Shown piece after piece: positions 36,194-44,432 of a stretch of DNA of 64,000 bases. The stretch is from Flavobacterium crocinum. GTDB lineage: Bacteria; Bacteroidota; Bacteroidia; Flavobacteriales; Flavobacteriaceae. The position numbers and the translations under genes are program-made. The notes beneath the pieces are model-generated. The model did not search any database, had not been told where the DNA came from, and saw only the letters and a list, made by a program, of their open reading frames with translations. Positions within the stretch are counted from its first letter, which is position 1; the number at the start of each line of letters is the position of its first letter. The stretch lies in NCBI RefSeq assembly GCF_003122385.1, contig NZ_CP029255.1:1736001-1800000 (forward strand), given 5' to 3'.

Positions 36194-37648
36194 ATGAAAA
36201 AAAATAGTCTAAAAATTTTATGCCTTTTGTTTGCTGCTGCGGCTTTTGCGCAACAGCCAAAAACAAAAAAAGAATTTACAACCAATGGTAAAAAAGTAAC
36301 CGTTTATACTACAGCAGAGAACTCAAAGTTAAGATTGACATCAACAGATAATTTGACTTTTTCTGCAGCAAAACAACCTCTGGAAACTGAAACATCTGTA
36401 TTTGTAGAACCAGCTAAAAAGTTTCAGACTTTTATGGGAATTGGTGGCGCTATTACTGATGCAAGTGCCGAAATATTTGCCAAACTTTCAAAAGAAAAAC
36501 AAGCAGAATTCTTAAATGCTTATTACGATCAGCAAAAAGGGATTGGTTATTCTTTGCTAAGAACAACAATTCAAAGTTCTGATTTTAGCAGTGGAAGCTA
36601 TTCTTATATCGAAGAAGGCGACAAGGATCTAAAAACTTTTTCTATTGATCATGACAGACAATATAGAATTCCTTTAATAAAACAGGCAATTCAAAAAGCG
36701 GGAGGAAAACTAACTACTTATGTAGCACCGTGGTCACCAAATGCTTTCATGAAAAGCAATAAAAATGTATTGAAAGGAGGAACATTACTTCCTGAATATT
36801 ATCAAACCTGGGCAAACTTTTATGTGAAGTTTATCAAAGCATACGAAAAAGAAGGAATTCCAATTTGGGGAACTTCTACTCAAAATGAACCAATGGCAGT
36901 GCAGACTTGGGAATCTTGTATTTACACAGCCGAAGCAGAAAGAGATTTTATTAAAAATTATCTTGGACCGACTTTGAAAAAAGAAAATCTGGGAGATAAA
37001 AAAATCATCGTTTGGGATCATAACCGTGATTTAATGAATTACCGTGCTAATGTAATTTACTCTGATCCTGAAGCATCAAAATATGTTTGGGGAATGGGAT
37101 TTCACTGGTACGAAACATGGTCTGGTGGAGCGCCGATGTTTGATAATGTTGCCAAAGTAAATGAAGCTTATCCAAACAAAAAACTAATGTTTACAGAAGG
37201 ATGTATCGAAAAATTTGATGCATCAAAATATCAATTCTGGGGCAATGCAGAACGTTACGGAATCAATATGATTAATGATTTTAACAACGGAACTGTGGCC
37301 TGGACAGACTGGAATATTTTACTAGACCAAAAAGGAGGACCTAATCATGTTGGAAACTTTTGTTTTGCACCAATTCATGCAGATACAACAACAGGCGAGT
37401 TAATTTACACTCCATCTTATTATTACATTGGACATTTCTCAAAATTCATTCGTTTGAATGCAGTAAGAGTAAGTACAGCAACAAGCCGAAGCGCATTATT
37501 AAGTACATCATTTTTAAATACTGACGGAACAATGGCAACTATCGTCATGAATCAGTCAGCAAATGAACTTACCTATAATTTGATTATTGGAGCTGAAAAA
37601 GCGGTCGTTAAAATTCCGCCAAGAGCCATACAAACACTTGTTTATTAA
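36194..37648 (+). CDS. GH30-family glycoside hydrolase (type A, first)
   Basis: This 484-residue secreted enzyme (signal ending AAAAFAQ) has the GH30 (alpha/beta)8 barrel with acid/base Glu232 in TQNEPM and nucleophile Glu335 in FTEGC. The start of the fold (GIGGAITDASAEIFAKLS) and the pattern FHWYETW are typical of this family. GH30 enzymes cleave beta-glucosidic links, including beta-1,6-glucans and glucosylceramide. Next to GH16 and GH3 genes, beta-1,6-glucan is the natural guess. It is the closest paralogue of the next GH30. No T9SS sorting domain is visible at its C-terminus. Confidence 0.9.
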   Translation: MKKNSLKILCLLFAAAAFAQQPKTKKEFTTNGKKVTVYTTAENSKLRLTSTDNLTFSAAKQPLETETSVFVEPAKKFQTFMGIGGAITDASAEIFAKLSKEKQAEFLNAYYDQQKGIGYSLLRTTIQSSDFSSGSYSYIEEGDKDLKTFSIDHDRQYRIPLIKQAIQKAGGKLTTYVAPWSPNAFMKSNKNVLKGGTLLPEYYQTWANFYVKFIKAYEKEGIPIWGTSTQNEPMAVQTWESCIYTAEAERDFIKNYLGPTLKKENLGDKKIIVWDHNRDLMNYRANVIYSDPEASKYVWGMGFHWYETWSGGAPMFDNVAKVNEAYPNKKLMFTEGCIEKFDASKYQFWGNAERYGINMINDFNNGTVAWTDWNILLDQKGGPNHVGNFCFAPIHADTTTGELIYTPSYYYIGHFSKFIRLNAVRVSTATSRSALLSTSFLNTDGTMATIVMNQSANELTYNLIIGAEKAVVKIPPRAIQTLVY

Positions 37649-37660
37649 TATTTTGTAGTA

Positions 37661-37714
37661 AAGTAGAGAAGAGGACTAAATTGAATCATCCAAATTAGTC
37701 TTCTCTTACTTTTA
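37661..37714 (+). terminator. Terminator-like hairpin between GH30 genes
   Basis: A long imperfect stem around AAGAGGACTAAATT and AAATTAGTCTTCTC is followed by a short T-run ahead of the second GH30 gene. Small bulges make the strength uncertain. Confidence 0.5.
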
Positions 37715-37726
37715 ATTTTAAACAAT

Positions 37727-39196
37727 ATGAAAGTAACAAAAGTATTTTTATCAGCCTTTATCATAATACAATCAAGCTGTTTTGTCTCAAAGATAACAGC
37801 TCAAAACACCAGTGCTTCATCACAAAAAAACAATAAAATAAAGGTTTTTACTACTGCCGAAAATTCCACTTTGAAATTATCATTATCCAATGATTTAATT
37901 TTGAAAAACAACACTACACAACAAAAAAATCCAACAGTATCTATTATTGTAAATACTGAAAAAACAGATCAGACCTTTATTGGAATTGGAGGTGCAATTA
38001 CAGATGCAAGTGCAGAAGTTTTTGCCAAATTATCTCCTAAAAAGCAGCAGGAATTTCTAAATGCTTATTACGATAAAAACAAAGGAATTGGTTACACTCT
38101 AGCAAGAACAAATATTCACAGCTGTGATTTCAGCAGTGACAGTTATACTTATATTTCAGAAGGTGATAAAGAGTTAAAGACTTTTAATATTGATCACGAT
38201 CGAAAATATAGAATCCCATTGATTAAAAAAGCAATTGAAACAGCCGGCGGAAAACTAACCTTATTTGTCAGTCCATGGAGTCCCCCAGCTTTTATGAAAG
38301 ATAATAATGATATTTTACACGGCGGCGTTTTGTTGCCTGAGTTTGCCTCTTCATGGGCTCTATATTATGCTAAATTTATTAAGGCTTATGAGAAAGAAGG
38401 AATTCCGGTTTGGGGATTAACGATTCAGAATGAGCCAATGGCAAAACAAAGATGGGAATCTTGTATCTACACTCCTGAAGCGGAGAGAGATTTTCTTAAA
38501 AATCATTTAGGGCCAACTTTAGAAAAAGAAGGATTAGGTTCTAAAAAAATTATTATCTGGGATCATAACAGAGGAGACATGTTAGAGAAACGTGCTAATC
38601 TGGTTTTCTCAGATCCGGAAGTTTCAAAATATGCATGGGGAATTGGATTTCACTGGTATGAAACCTGGAACGGCGGGCCTCCACAATTTGAATCTGTAGC
38701 AAAAGTACACGAATCTTTTCCAAACAAAAATCTAATATTTACAGAAGGCTGTATTGAAAAATTTGATGCATCAAAGTATCAATTTTGGGGAAATGCAGAA
38801 CGTTATGGACTCAATATGCTTAATGATTTCAATAATGGAACTGTGGCCTGGACAGACTGGAATATTCTTTTAGATCAAAATAGAGGTCCTAATCATGTTG
38901 GTAATTTCTGTTTTGCACCCATTCATGCCGATACTACAAAAGATGAATTAATCTATACTCCGATGTATTATTATATTGGACATTTCTCCAAATTTATCAG
39001 GCCAAATGCTAAAAGAGTTTTAGAAACAGTAAGTGATAAATCGTTATTAAGTACTTCTTTTAAAAATTCTGACGGACAATTGATTACTATCGTGATGAAC
39101 CAATCTGATAAAGAGATTGTTTATTCTTTGGAAAATCAAAAATCAAAAAAAATCATTACTATTCCCGCACATGCGATACAAACTATAGTGTACTAA
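37727..39196 (+). CDS. GH30-family glycoside hydrolase (type A, second)
   Basis: A 489-residue close paralogue of the preceding enzyme with acid/base Glu236 (IQNEPM) and nucleophile Glu340 (FTEGC). The two agree strongly around AWTDWNILLDQ and NHVGNFCFAPIHADTT. Signal peptide ends near KITAQ. It has the type A insertions and a C-terminal beta domain ending AHAIQTIVY. Two near-copies in tandem suggest local duplication with possible differences in chain length or side-branch preference. Catalytic residues are present, so both should be active. Confidence 0.9.
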   Translation: MKVTKVFLSAFIIIQSSCFVSKITAQNTSASSQKNNKIKVFTTAENSTLKLSLSNDLILKNNTTQQKNPTVSIIVNTEKTDQTFIGIGGAITDASAEVFAKLSPKKQQEFLNAYYDKNKGIGYTLARTNIHSCDFSSDSYTYISEGDKELKTFNIDHDRKYRIPLIKKAIETAGGKLTLFVSPWSPPAFMKDNNDILHGGVLLPEFASSWALYYAKFIKAYEKEGIPVWGLTIQNEPMAKQRWESCIYTPEAERDFLKNHLGPTLEKEGLGSKKIIIWDHNRGDMLEKRANLVFSDPEVSKYAWGIGFHWYETWNGGPPQFESVAKVHESFPNKNLIFTEGCIEKFDASKYQFWGNAERYGLNMLNDFNNGTVAWTDWNILLDQNRGPNHVGNFCFAPIHADTTKDELIYTPMYYYIGHFSKFIRPNAKRVLETVSDKSLLSTSFKNSDGQLITIVMNQSDKEIVYSLENQKSKKIITIPAHAIQTIVY

Positions 39197-39226
39197 ACAT
39201 GCGTAATTAACCTTAAAACCAAAGCA

Positions 39227-40699
39227 ATGAAATTGAATATTAAAAATACTATAAAAGCATTTTTCTTTATGACAGCCGTACTGGCTCAGGTAAAATGTTC
39301 TTCTTCCAACGATGTTGTTGAGAATCCGCCAGTAGTAAACCCACCTGTGGTAAATCCGCCGGTGACGACAAACGATGTCGATTTTTGGCTGACAAAAGGT
39401 GACCAAAGTGTTTTACTGGCAAAACAATCCGGAATATTGGGATTCGGAACAACAGTAAATGCATACAGTACTATAGAGGTTAAAGATTCTCAGAAATATC
39501 AAACTGTTGATGGTTTTGGTTACACATTAACCGGAGGAAGTGTAGATGTAATCAATCAATTAAATCCAACAAGAAGAACTGCCCTTTTGCAGGAATTATT
39601 TGGCTCAGCCGAAAATGCCATCGGAGTAAGTTATATCAGAATAAGTATCGGGGCTTCAGATTTAAACGCTGAACCTTTTACTTACAATGATCTTGCGACA
39701 GGAGAAACAGATTTGAATCTGGCTAAATTTAGTTTACAAAAAGACAAAAATCTAATTGCTATGCTAAAAGAAATTCTGGCAATTAATCCTAAAATCTTAA
39801 TCTTAGCAACACCTTGGTCGGCTCCTATTTGGATGAAAGATGTAAACAGTTTTAAAGGAGGAAAACTGAAAACAGAATATTACGATGTTTATGCCAAATA
39901 TTTTGTAAAATACATTCAGCAGATGAAAGCAGAGGGAATCACTATTGATGCGGTAACACCTCAAAACGAACCACTTCATGACGGAAATAATCCAAGTATG
40001 TATATGTCTGCAGTTGATCAGGGAAATTTTATTAAAAATAACTTGGGACCTGCATTCAAAGCAGCAAGCTTAAATGTGAAAATTATTGCTTACGATCATA
40101 ACTGTGATAATCCAAATTATCCAAAAACCATTTTGGCCGATGCTGATGCTTTTCCTTATGTTGACGGATCTGCATTCCATTTGTATGCAGGAGATATCAG
40201 TGCTTTACTGAATGTTTACAATTCGTATCCAACAAAAAATGTGTATTTCACAGAACAATGGACTTCATCAGAGGGACAGTTTGCCGGGGATTTAAAATGG
40301 CATCTTCGAAATGTAATTATCGGTTCAATGAGAAATTACAGTAAAAATGCATTAGAATGGAATGTCGCTAATAATTCAAGTTTTGGCCCTCATACAGATG
40401 GTGGTTGTACAATGTGTAAAGGAGCTATAACGATAACTTCCGGTGATGCTTATCAGCGAAATGTAGCGTATTATATTATTGCCCATGCGTCAAAATTTGT
40501 TCCAATGGGTTCTGTTAGAATCGAAAGTAATTCAGGAGGAAATTTGCAAAATGTAGCTTTTGTAACTCCTTCAGGAACAAAAGTTTTAATTGTTGAAAAT
40601 GATGGAACTGCAACAGAAACTTTTAATATCAAGTTTAACGGAAAATGGGTGGCAACTTCTCTTGAAGCTGGATCTGTTGGAACATATACCTGGAAGTAA
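39227..40699 (+). CDS. GH30-family glycoside hydrolase (type B, first), likely lipoprotein
   Basis: The 490-residue enzyme has an atypical lipobox before Cys24 and a short Pro/Val linker of repeated NPPVV units (about residues 33-47). The GH30 barrel follows, with acid/base Glu248 (PQNEPL) and nucleophile Glu343 (FTEQW). The N-terminal signature is DGFGYTLTGGSVDVINQL, a different subtype from the two upstream genes and shared with the later GH30 gene. A surface-anchored, glucan-cleaving role fits the linker. It follows the previous gene by 30 bp. Confidence 0.9.
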   Translation: MKLNIKNTIKAFFFMTAVLAQVKCSSSNDVVENPPVVNPPVVNPPVTTNDVDFWLTKGDQSVLLAKQSGILGFGTTVNAYSTIEVKDSQKYQTVDGFGYTLTGGSVDVINQLNPTRRTALLQELFGSAENAIGVSYIRISIGASDLNAEPFTYNDLATGETDLNLAKFSLQKDKNLIAMLKEILAINPKILILATPWSAPIWMKDVNSFKGGKLKTEYYDVYAKYFVKYIQQMKAEGITIDAVTPQNEPLHDGNNPSMYMSAVDQGNFIKNNLGPAFKAASLNVKIIAYDHNCDNPNYPKTILADADAFPYVDGSAFHLYAGDISALLNVYNSYPTKNVYFTEQWTSSEGQFAGDLKWHLRNVIIGSMRNYSKNALEWNVANNSSFGPHTDGGCTMCKGAITITSGDAYQRNVAYYIIAHASKFVPMGSVRIESNSGGNLQNVAFVTPSGTKVLIVENDGTATETFNIKFNGKWVATSLEAGSVGTYTWK

Positions 40700-40814
40700 A
40701 TTACATTTTCAATTTGAACTATTTTGATTTTGTTTTGAGCAAAACAAAAAAGTAGCCAAAATAATATTTATCTTGATAGTCAATTTATTAACTAAACCAC
40801 TAAAATAAATAAAG

Positions 40815-41888
40815 ATGAAAATGATTAATCTCGCAAATAGAGCAGGACTGTTTACTTTAATTCTGTTATTCGTATTTCAGTCTTGTAGCAGTAGTAATGA
40901 TTCGACTGATAATCCGGAAGTAGTAACACCTGATAAAATTACGGTTCAGGTTGATATAATTGGAAAAACGGCTGAATTGCCAAATGGAGATGGCAGCGGA
41001 AAAATAAAGTTGAATATTACAGCCGCAAATGCAAAATCGTATAAGGTAAAGATCAATAATGAAACAAAAGAGTTTACAACAAACGATTTTACCTATGAAT
41101 TTACAGAACCAGGAACTAAAGTATATACCATTGAAGTTACAGCTTTTGATGGTTTAAAATATACAAATGCTTCTACTACAGTAAACATTTTCGTGGCAAG
41201 AAAACTAATTTTTTCAGATGAGTTCGATGTTAATGGTGCACCAAATCCTGATAAATGGGATTATAATACCGGAACCGGAGACGGCTGGGGAAATAATGAA
41301 TTGCAATATTACACCAAACGCCCTGAAAATGTAATTGTTGAAAACGGAATCTTAAAAATTAAAGCAATTAGAGAGGATTATATGGGAAGCCAGTATACCT
41401 CTGCAAGAATTTTAACGAGAGGAAAATTTTCATTCAAATATGGAAGAGCCGAAATGCGTGCAAAACTACCAAGCGGTGGCGGAACCTGGCCTGCATTCTG
41501 GTTGTTGGGTGATAATCTGGATACTGTTGGCTGGCCTGCCTGCGGAGAAATAGACATTATGGAAGAAGTAGGGAATAACCCAAATGTAATTCATTCGTCT
41601 TTACATTCTCCGGGACGTTCAGGAAATACGCCTGATACAGCTACAACAAAAAATCCTACAGCAATGACCGAGTTTCATATTTATGCTGTCGAATGGTCTG
41701 CTGAAACACTTAAATTTTATGTAGATGATAATTTATTTTATACCTATAAAAATTCAGCTACAACACCATTTAATGCTAAGTTTTTTGTGATTTTAAATTT
41801 CGCTATGGGAGGAAATTTTGGAGGAACAGTTGATCCGAATTTCAAAAATGCAACTTACGAAATTGATTATGTAAGAGTGTATAATTAA
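40815..41888 (+). CDS. GH16-family endo-beta-glucanase (laminarinase-type), lipoprotein
   Basis: This 357-residue protein has a lipoprotein signal (FVFQSC), an N-terminal PKD-like beta domain, and a GH16 jelly roll. The catalytic cluster is E245-I-D247-I-M-E250 in the form with one extra residue (ExDxxE), seen in beta-1,3-glucanases and laminarinases. Aromatic residues around FWLLGDNLDTVGWPACG fit a glucan cleft. It likely cuts internal beta-1,3 bonds at the cell surface. Because its neighbours are GH30 and GH3 genes, the substrate is probably beta-1,3/1,6-glucan. Confidence 0.92.
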   Translation: MKMINLANRAGLFTLILLFVFQSCSSSNDSTDNPEVVTPDKITVQVDIIGKTAELPNGDGSGKIKLNITAANAKSYKVKINNETKEFTTNDFTYEFTEPGTKVYTIEVTAFDGLKYTNASTTVNIFVARKLIFSDEFDVNGAPNPDKWDYNTGTGDGWGNNELQYYTKRPENVIVENGILKIKAIREDYMGSQYTSARILTRGKFSFKYGRAEMRAKLPSGGGTWPAFWLLGDNLDTVGWPACGEIDIMEEVGNNPNVIHSSLHSPGRSGNTPDTATTKNPTAMTEFHIYAVEWSAETLKFYVDDNLFYTYKNSATTPFNAKFFVILNFAMGGNFGGTVDPNFKNATYEIDYVRVYN

Positions 41889-41914
41889 CATCCCGTTAGA
41901 GGGATTAAAAAAAT

Positions 41915-42070
41915 AAACACATAGAAACATAGGTATTTATTTATCTTAAAATAGAAATCAAAAAGAAACGAGTTTCTAACACATAGTTTGCTATGTATAT
42001 TAATGCAAATGAAATGCCTTTCAGCGGCTGTAAAACTATGTTTCGATGTGTTTAAAAATAATCACTTCCA
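41915..42070. repeat. Dispersed inverted-repeat element A
   Basis: Arms AAACACATAGAAACATAG (41915-41932) and 42036-42053 match at 17 of 18 positions. The right part, from about 41978, aligns with 46786-46880 in order and spacing, so both are copies of one family. There is no protein-coding signal. Confidence 0.6.
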
Positions 42071-42155
42071 ACTGATTAATTAACATAACTTTTAAATGGA
42101 TTTTTTTCTCTAAAGCATCGTAAAGACTAGCTTTACGGGATTAAAATTTTTAAAC

Positions 42156-42995
42156 ATGAAAAAGATAAACAAACTTGTTTTAGCATTTCTATTCCTTTTA
42201 GCAGGAAATTCATTTTATGGTCAAAACCTGAAAATTATGACCTATAATATTCGTCTGGATGTCGAATCTGACGGAGAAAATGCATGGCCAAAACGAAAGG
42301 ATTATTTCAATGCGCAAATAGGTTTTTACAGTCCGGATATTTTTGGAGTTCAGGAAGCAACGCCAAATCAGGTCACAGATATTGCATCGGCTCAGGCAAA
42401 TTATAACAAATTTGGAATAGGAAGAGAAGAAAACGGATTAGGAGAAGCTTGTACGATTTACTATAAAAAAGAGCGTTTTAAGGTTGAACAGTCCAATACT
42501 TTTTGGCTGTCTGAAACACCAGATGTAGTTTCCAGAGGCTGGGATGCCGCTTGCAACCGAGTTTGTACTTACGGACTTTTTAAAGATTTAAAAACAAAAA
42601 AAACGTTTTGGGTTTTTAATCTTCACTTAGATCATATGGGAGAAGTAGCCCGAGTAAAAGGCGTACAGCTTGTCTTGTCTAAAATTGAGGCATTAAACAC
42701 CAAAAAATATCCTGTGTTTTTAATGGGAGATTTTAACTCAGAACCAGACACAAAACAGATTGCCGAAATCAAAAAAGTGATGAATGACACCAAAGATGTT
42801 TCTAAAGAAAAACCTTTCGGGCCTTCAGGAACTTTCAATGATTTCAAACATAATGAACCCGTAACATTATTATTGGATTACATTTTTGTATCCAAAAATA
42901 GCGGACTTACAATTCAGAAACACGCAGTGCTGAGTGATTCTAAAGATTTAAAATATCCTTCGGATCATTTGCCTGTTTTAATAGAAATAGATTAA
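42156..42995 (+). CDS. Secreted endonuclease/exonuclease/phosphatase-fold protein
   Basis: The 279-residue protein has a signal peptide (LLAGNSFYGQ) and all the usual EEP metal and catalytic signatures: MTYNIRLD, GVQEATPNQ, NLHLDHMG, MGDFNSEPD and DYIFVS, then SDHLPVLIEID. This superfamily covers nucleases and phosphodiesterases of many substrates, so the reaction is not determined here. It sits inside the PUL and its stop abuts the next ATG directly (TAA then ATG), indicating coupled expression with GH30. A role on a phosphorylated or lipid-linked substrate, or nucleic acid in the same biomass, is speculative. Confidence 0.85.
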   Translation: MKKINKLVLAFLFLLAGNSFYGQNLKIMTYNIRLDVESDGENAWPKRKDYFNAQIGFYSPDIFGVQEATPNQVTDIASAQANYNKFGIGREENGLGEACTIYYKKERFKVEQSNTFWLSETPDVVSRGWDAACNRVCTYGLFKDLKTKKTFWVFNLHLDHMGEVARVKGVQLVLSKIEALNTKKYPVFLMGDFNSEPDTKQIAEIKKVMNDTKDVSKEKPFGPSGTFNDFKHNEPVTLLLDYIFVSKNSGLTIQKHAVLSDSKDLKYPSDHLPVLIEID

Positions 42996-44420
42996 ATGAA
43001 AAACATCAACAAAAAACTTCAAATTCTGGTTTTACTGCCTTTAATTGCAATGCAGTTCAACTGCGGATCTTCAAAAAGTGTAACAGCTAATTCAGGAAAA
43101 GTAGGATCCTGGATTACGACTACAGACGAAACATCAAAACTTAAAAAACAACCTGATTTAGTTTTTGGTTCAGAAACAAATTCAAATCAGACAATTGAGA
43201 TAAATTCAGCTGAGAAATTCCAAACCATTGAAGGTTTCGGGTTTTCTTTAACCGGAGGAAGTGCTCAGGCGATTATCAAACTGGACAAATCAAAAAGAGA
43301 AGCATTGCTTCAGGAATTGTTTTCCAGAAAAGATGATGCGATTGGTTTAAGTTATTTAAGATTGAGTATTGGAGCATCTGATTTGAATGAAAAAGTTTTT
43401 TCGTATGATGATATGCCGGAAGGACAAACCGATTTAAATCTGGAACATTTTAATTTGGGTCCGGATTTAAACGATGTGATTCCGGTTTTAAAAGAGATTT
43501 TAGTCATAAATCCGAAAATTAAAATAATGGGTTCTCCGTGGTCACCTCCCGTTTGGATGAAAGATAACGGAAGCTCAAAAGGCGGTAGTTTACAGCCAAA
43601 ATATTATGAAGTATATGCACAGTATTTTGTGAAATATATTGAGGCAATGAAATCGCACGGAATTACAATTGACGCAATTACGCCACAAAATGAACCATTG
43701 CACCCGGGAAATAATCCGAGTTTATTAATGCTGGCAGAACAACAGGCAGATTTTATCGGAAATCATTTAGGTCCCGCTTTCGCGAAAGCAGGAATCAAAA
43801 CCAAAATCATTGTTTACGATCATAATTGTAACAAACCGGAATATCCTTTAACGATTTTAAAGGATCCAAAAGCAAATCCGTTTGTGGCAGGTTCAGCTTT
43901 TCACTTGTATGAAGGAGATATTAGCGCTTTGACTACTGTTCATAATGCTTTTCCGAATAAAGATTTGTATTTTACCGAACAATATACAGGTTCAGGAAGT
44001 AATTTTGAAAACGATTTGAAATGGAGTGTGAAAAATGTAGTAATTGGTTCTATGCGCAACTGGAGTAAAAATGCACTTTCTTGGGGATTGGCAAATGATG
44101 AATTTTATAAACCTTTTACACCAGGAGGATGTTCAACCTGTAAAGGAGCTTTGATGATTGATCAGAATCAAAACATCAAAAGAGAGGTAGGATATTATAT
44201 TATCGGACATGCTTCTAAATTTGTTCCGGAAGGTTCCGTTAGAATTGGAAGTAATATCGCAGGGAAACTGCATAATGTTGCTTTCAAAACGCCATCAGGA
44301 CAAATTGTTCTCATTGTAGAAAATGATGGAGCTTCAACAGAAACTTTTAATATTAAATACAACCAAAAACAAACTTCAACCTCACTAAACGCGGGTGCAG
44401 TTGCAACTTACGTTTGGTAA
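42996..44420 (+). CDS. GH30-family glycoside hydrolase (type B, second), likely lipoprotein
   Basis: A 474-residue enzyme with a lipoprotein-like signal (MQFNC, Cys23), acid/base Glu233 (PQNEPLHPG) and nucleophile Glu328 (FTEQY). Its barrel begins EGFGFSLTGGSAQAI and is clearly closer to the third GH30 than to the first two. The two type B enzymes share the YDHNC and SAFHLYEGDI motifs. It is transcribed directly after the EEP gene and 12 bp before the GH3 gene. It likely acts on the outside of the cell on beta-glucan. Confidence 0.9.
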   Translation: MKNINKKLQILVLLPLIAMQFNCGSSKSVTANSGKVGSWITTTDETSKLKKQPDLVFGSETNSNQTIEINSAEKFQTIEGFGFSLTGGSAQAIIKLDKSKREALLQELFSRKDDAIGLSYLRLSIGASDLNEKVFSYDDMPEGQTDLNLEHFNLGPDLNDVIPVLKEILVINPKIKIMGSPWSPPVWMKDNGSSKGGSLQPKYYEVYAQYFVKYIEAMKSHGITIDAITPQNEPLHPGNNPSLLMLAEQQADFIGNHLGPAFAKAGIKTKIIVYDHNCNKPEYPLTILKDPKANPFVAGSAFHLYEGDISALTTVHNAFPNKDLYFTEQYTGSGSNFENDLKWSVKNVVIGSMRNWSKNALSWGLANDEFYKPFTPGGCSTCKGALMIDQNQNIKREVGYYIIGHASKFVPEGSVRIGSNIAGKLHNVAFKTPSGQIVLIVENDGASTETFNIKYNQKQTSTSLNAGAVATYVW

Positions 44421-44432
44421 AAATGTAAACTT

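Noticed and set aside
39320..39370. Possible tandem-repeat mutation hotspot in the type B GH30 gene
   Set aside because: The NPPVV repeats (two to three copies) are better explained as a short flexible linker after the lipid anchor.
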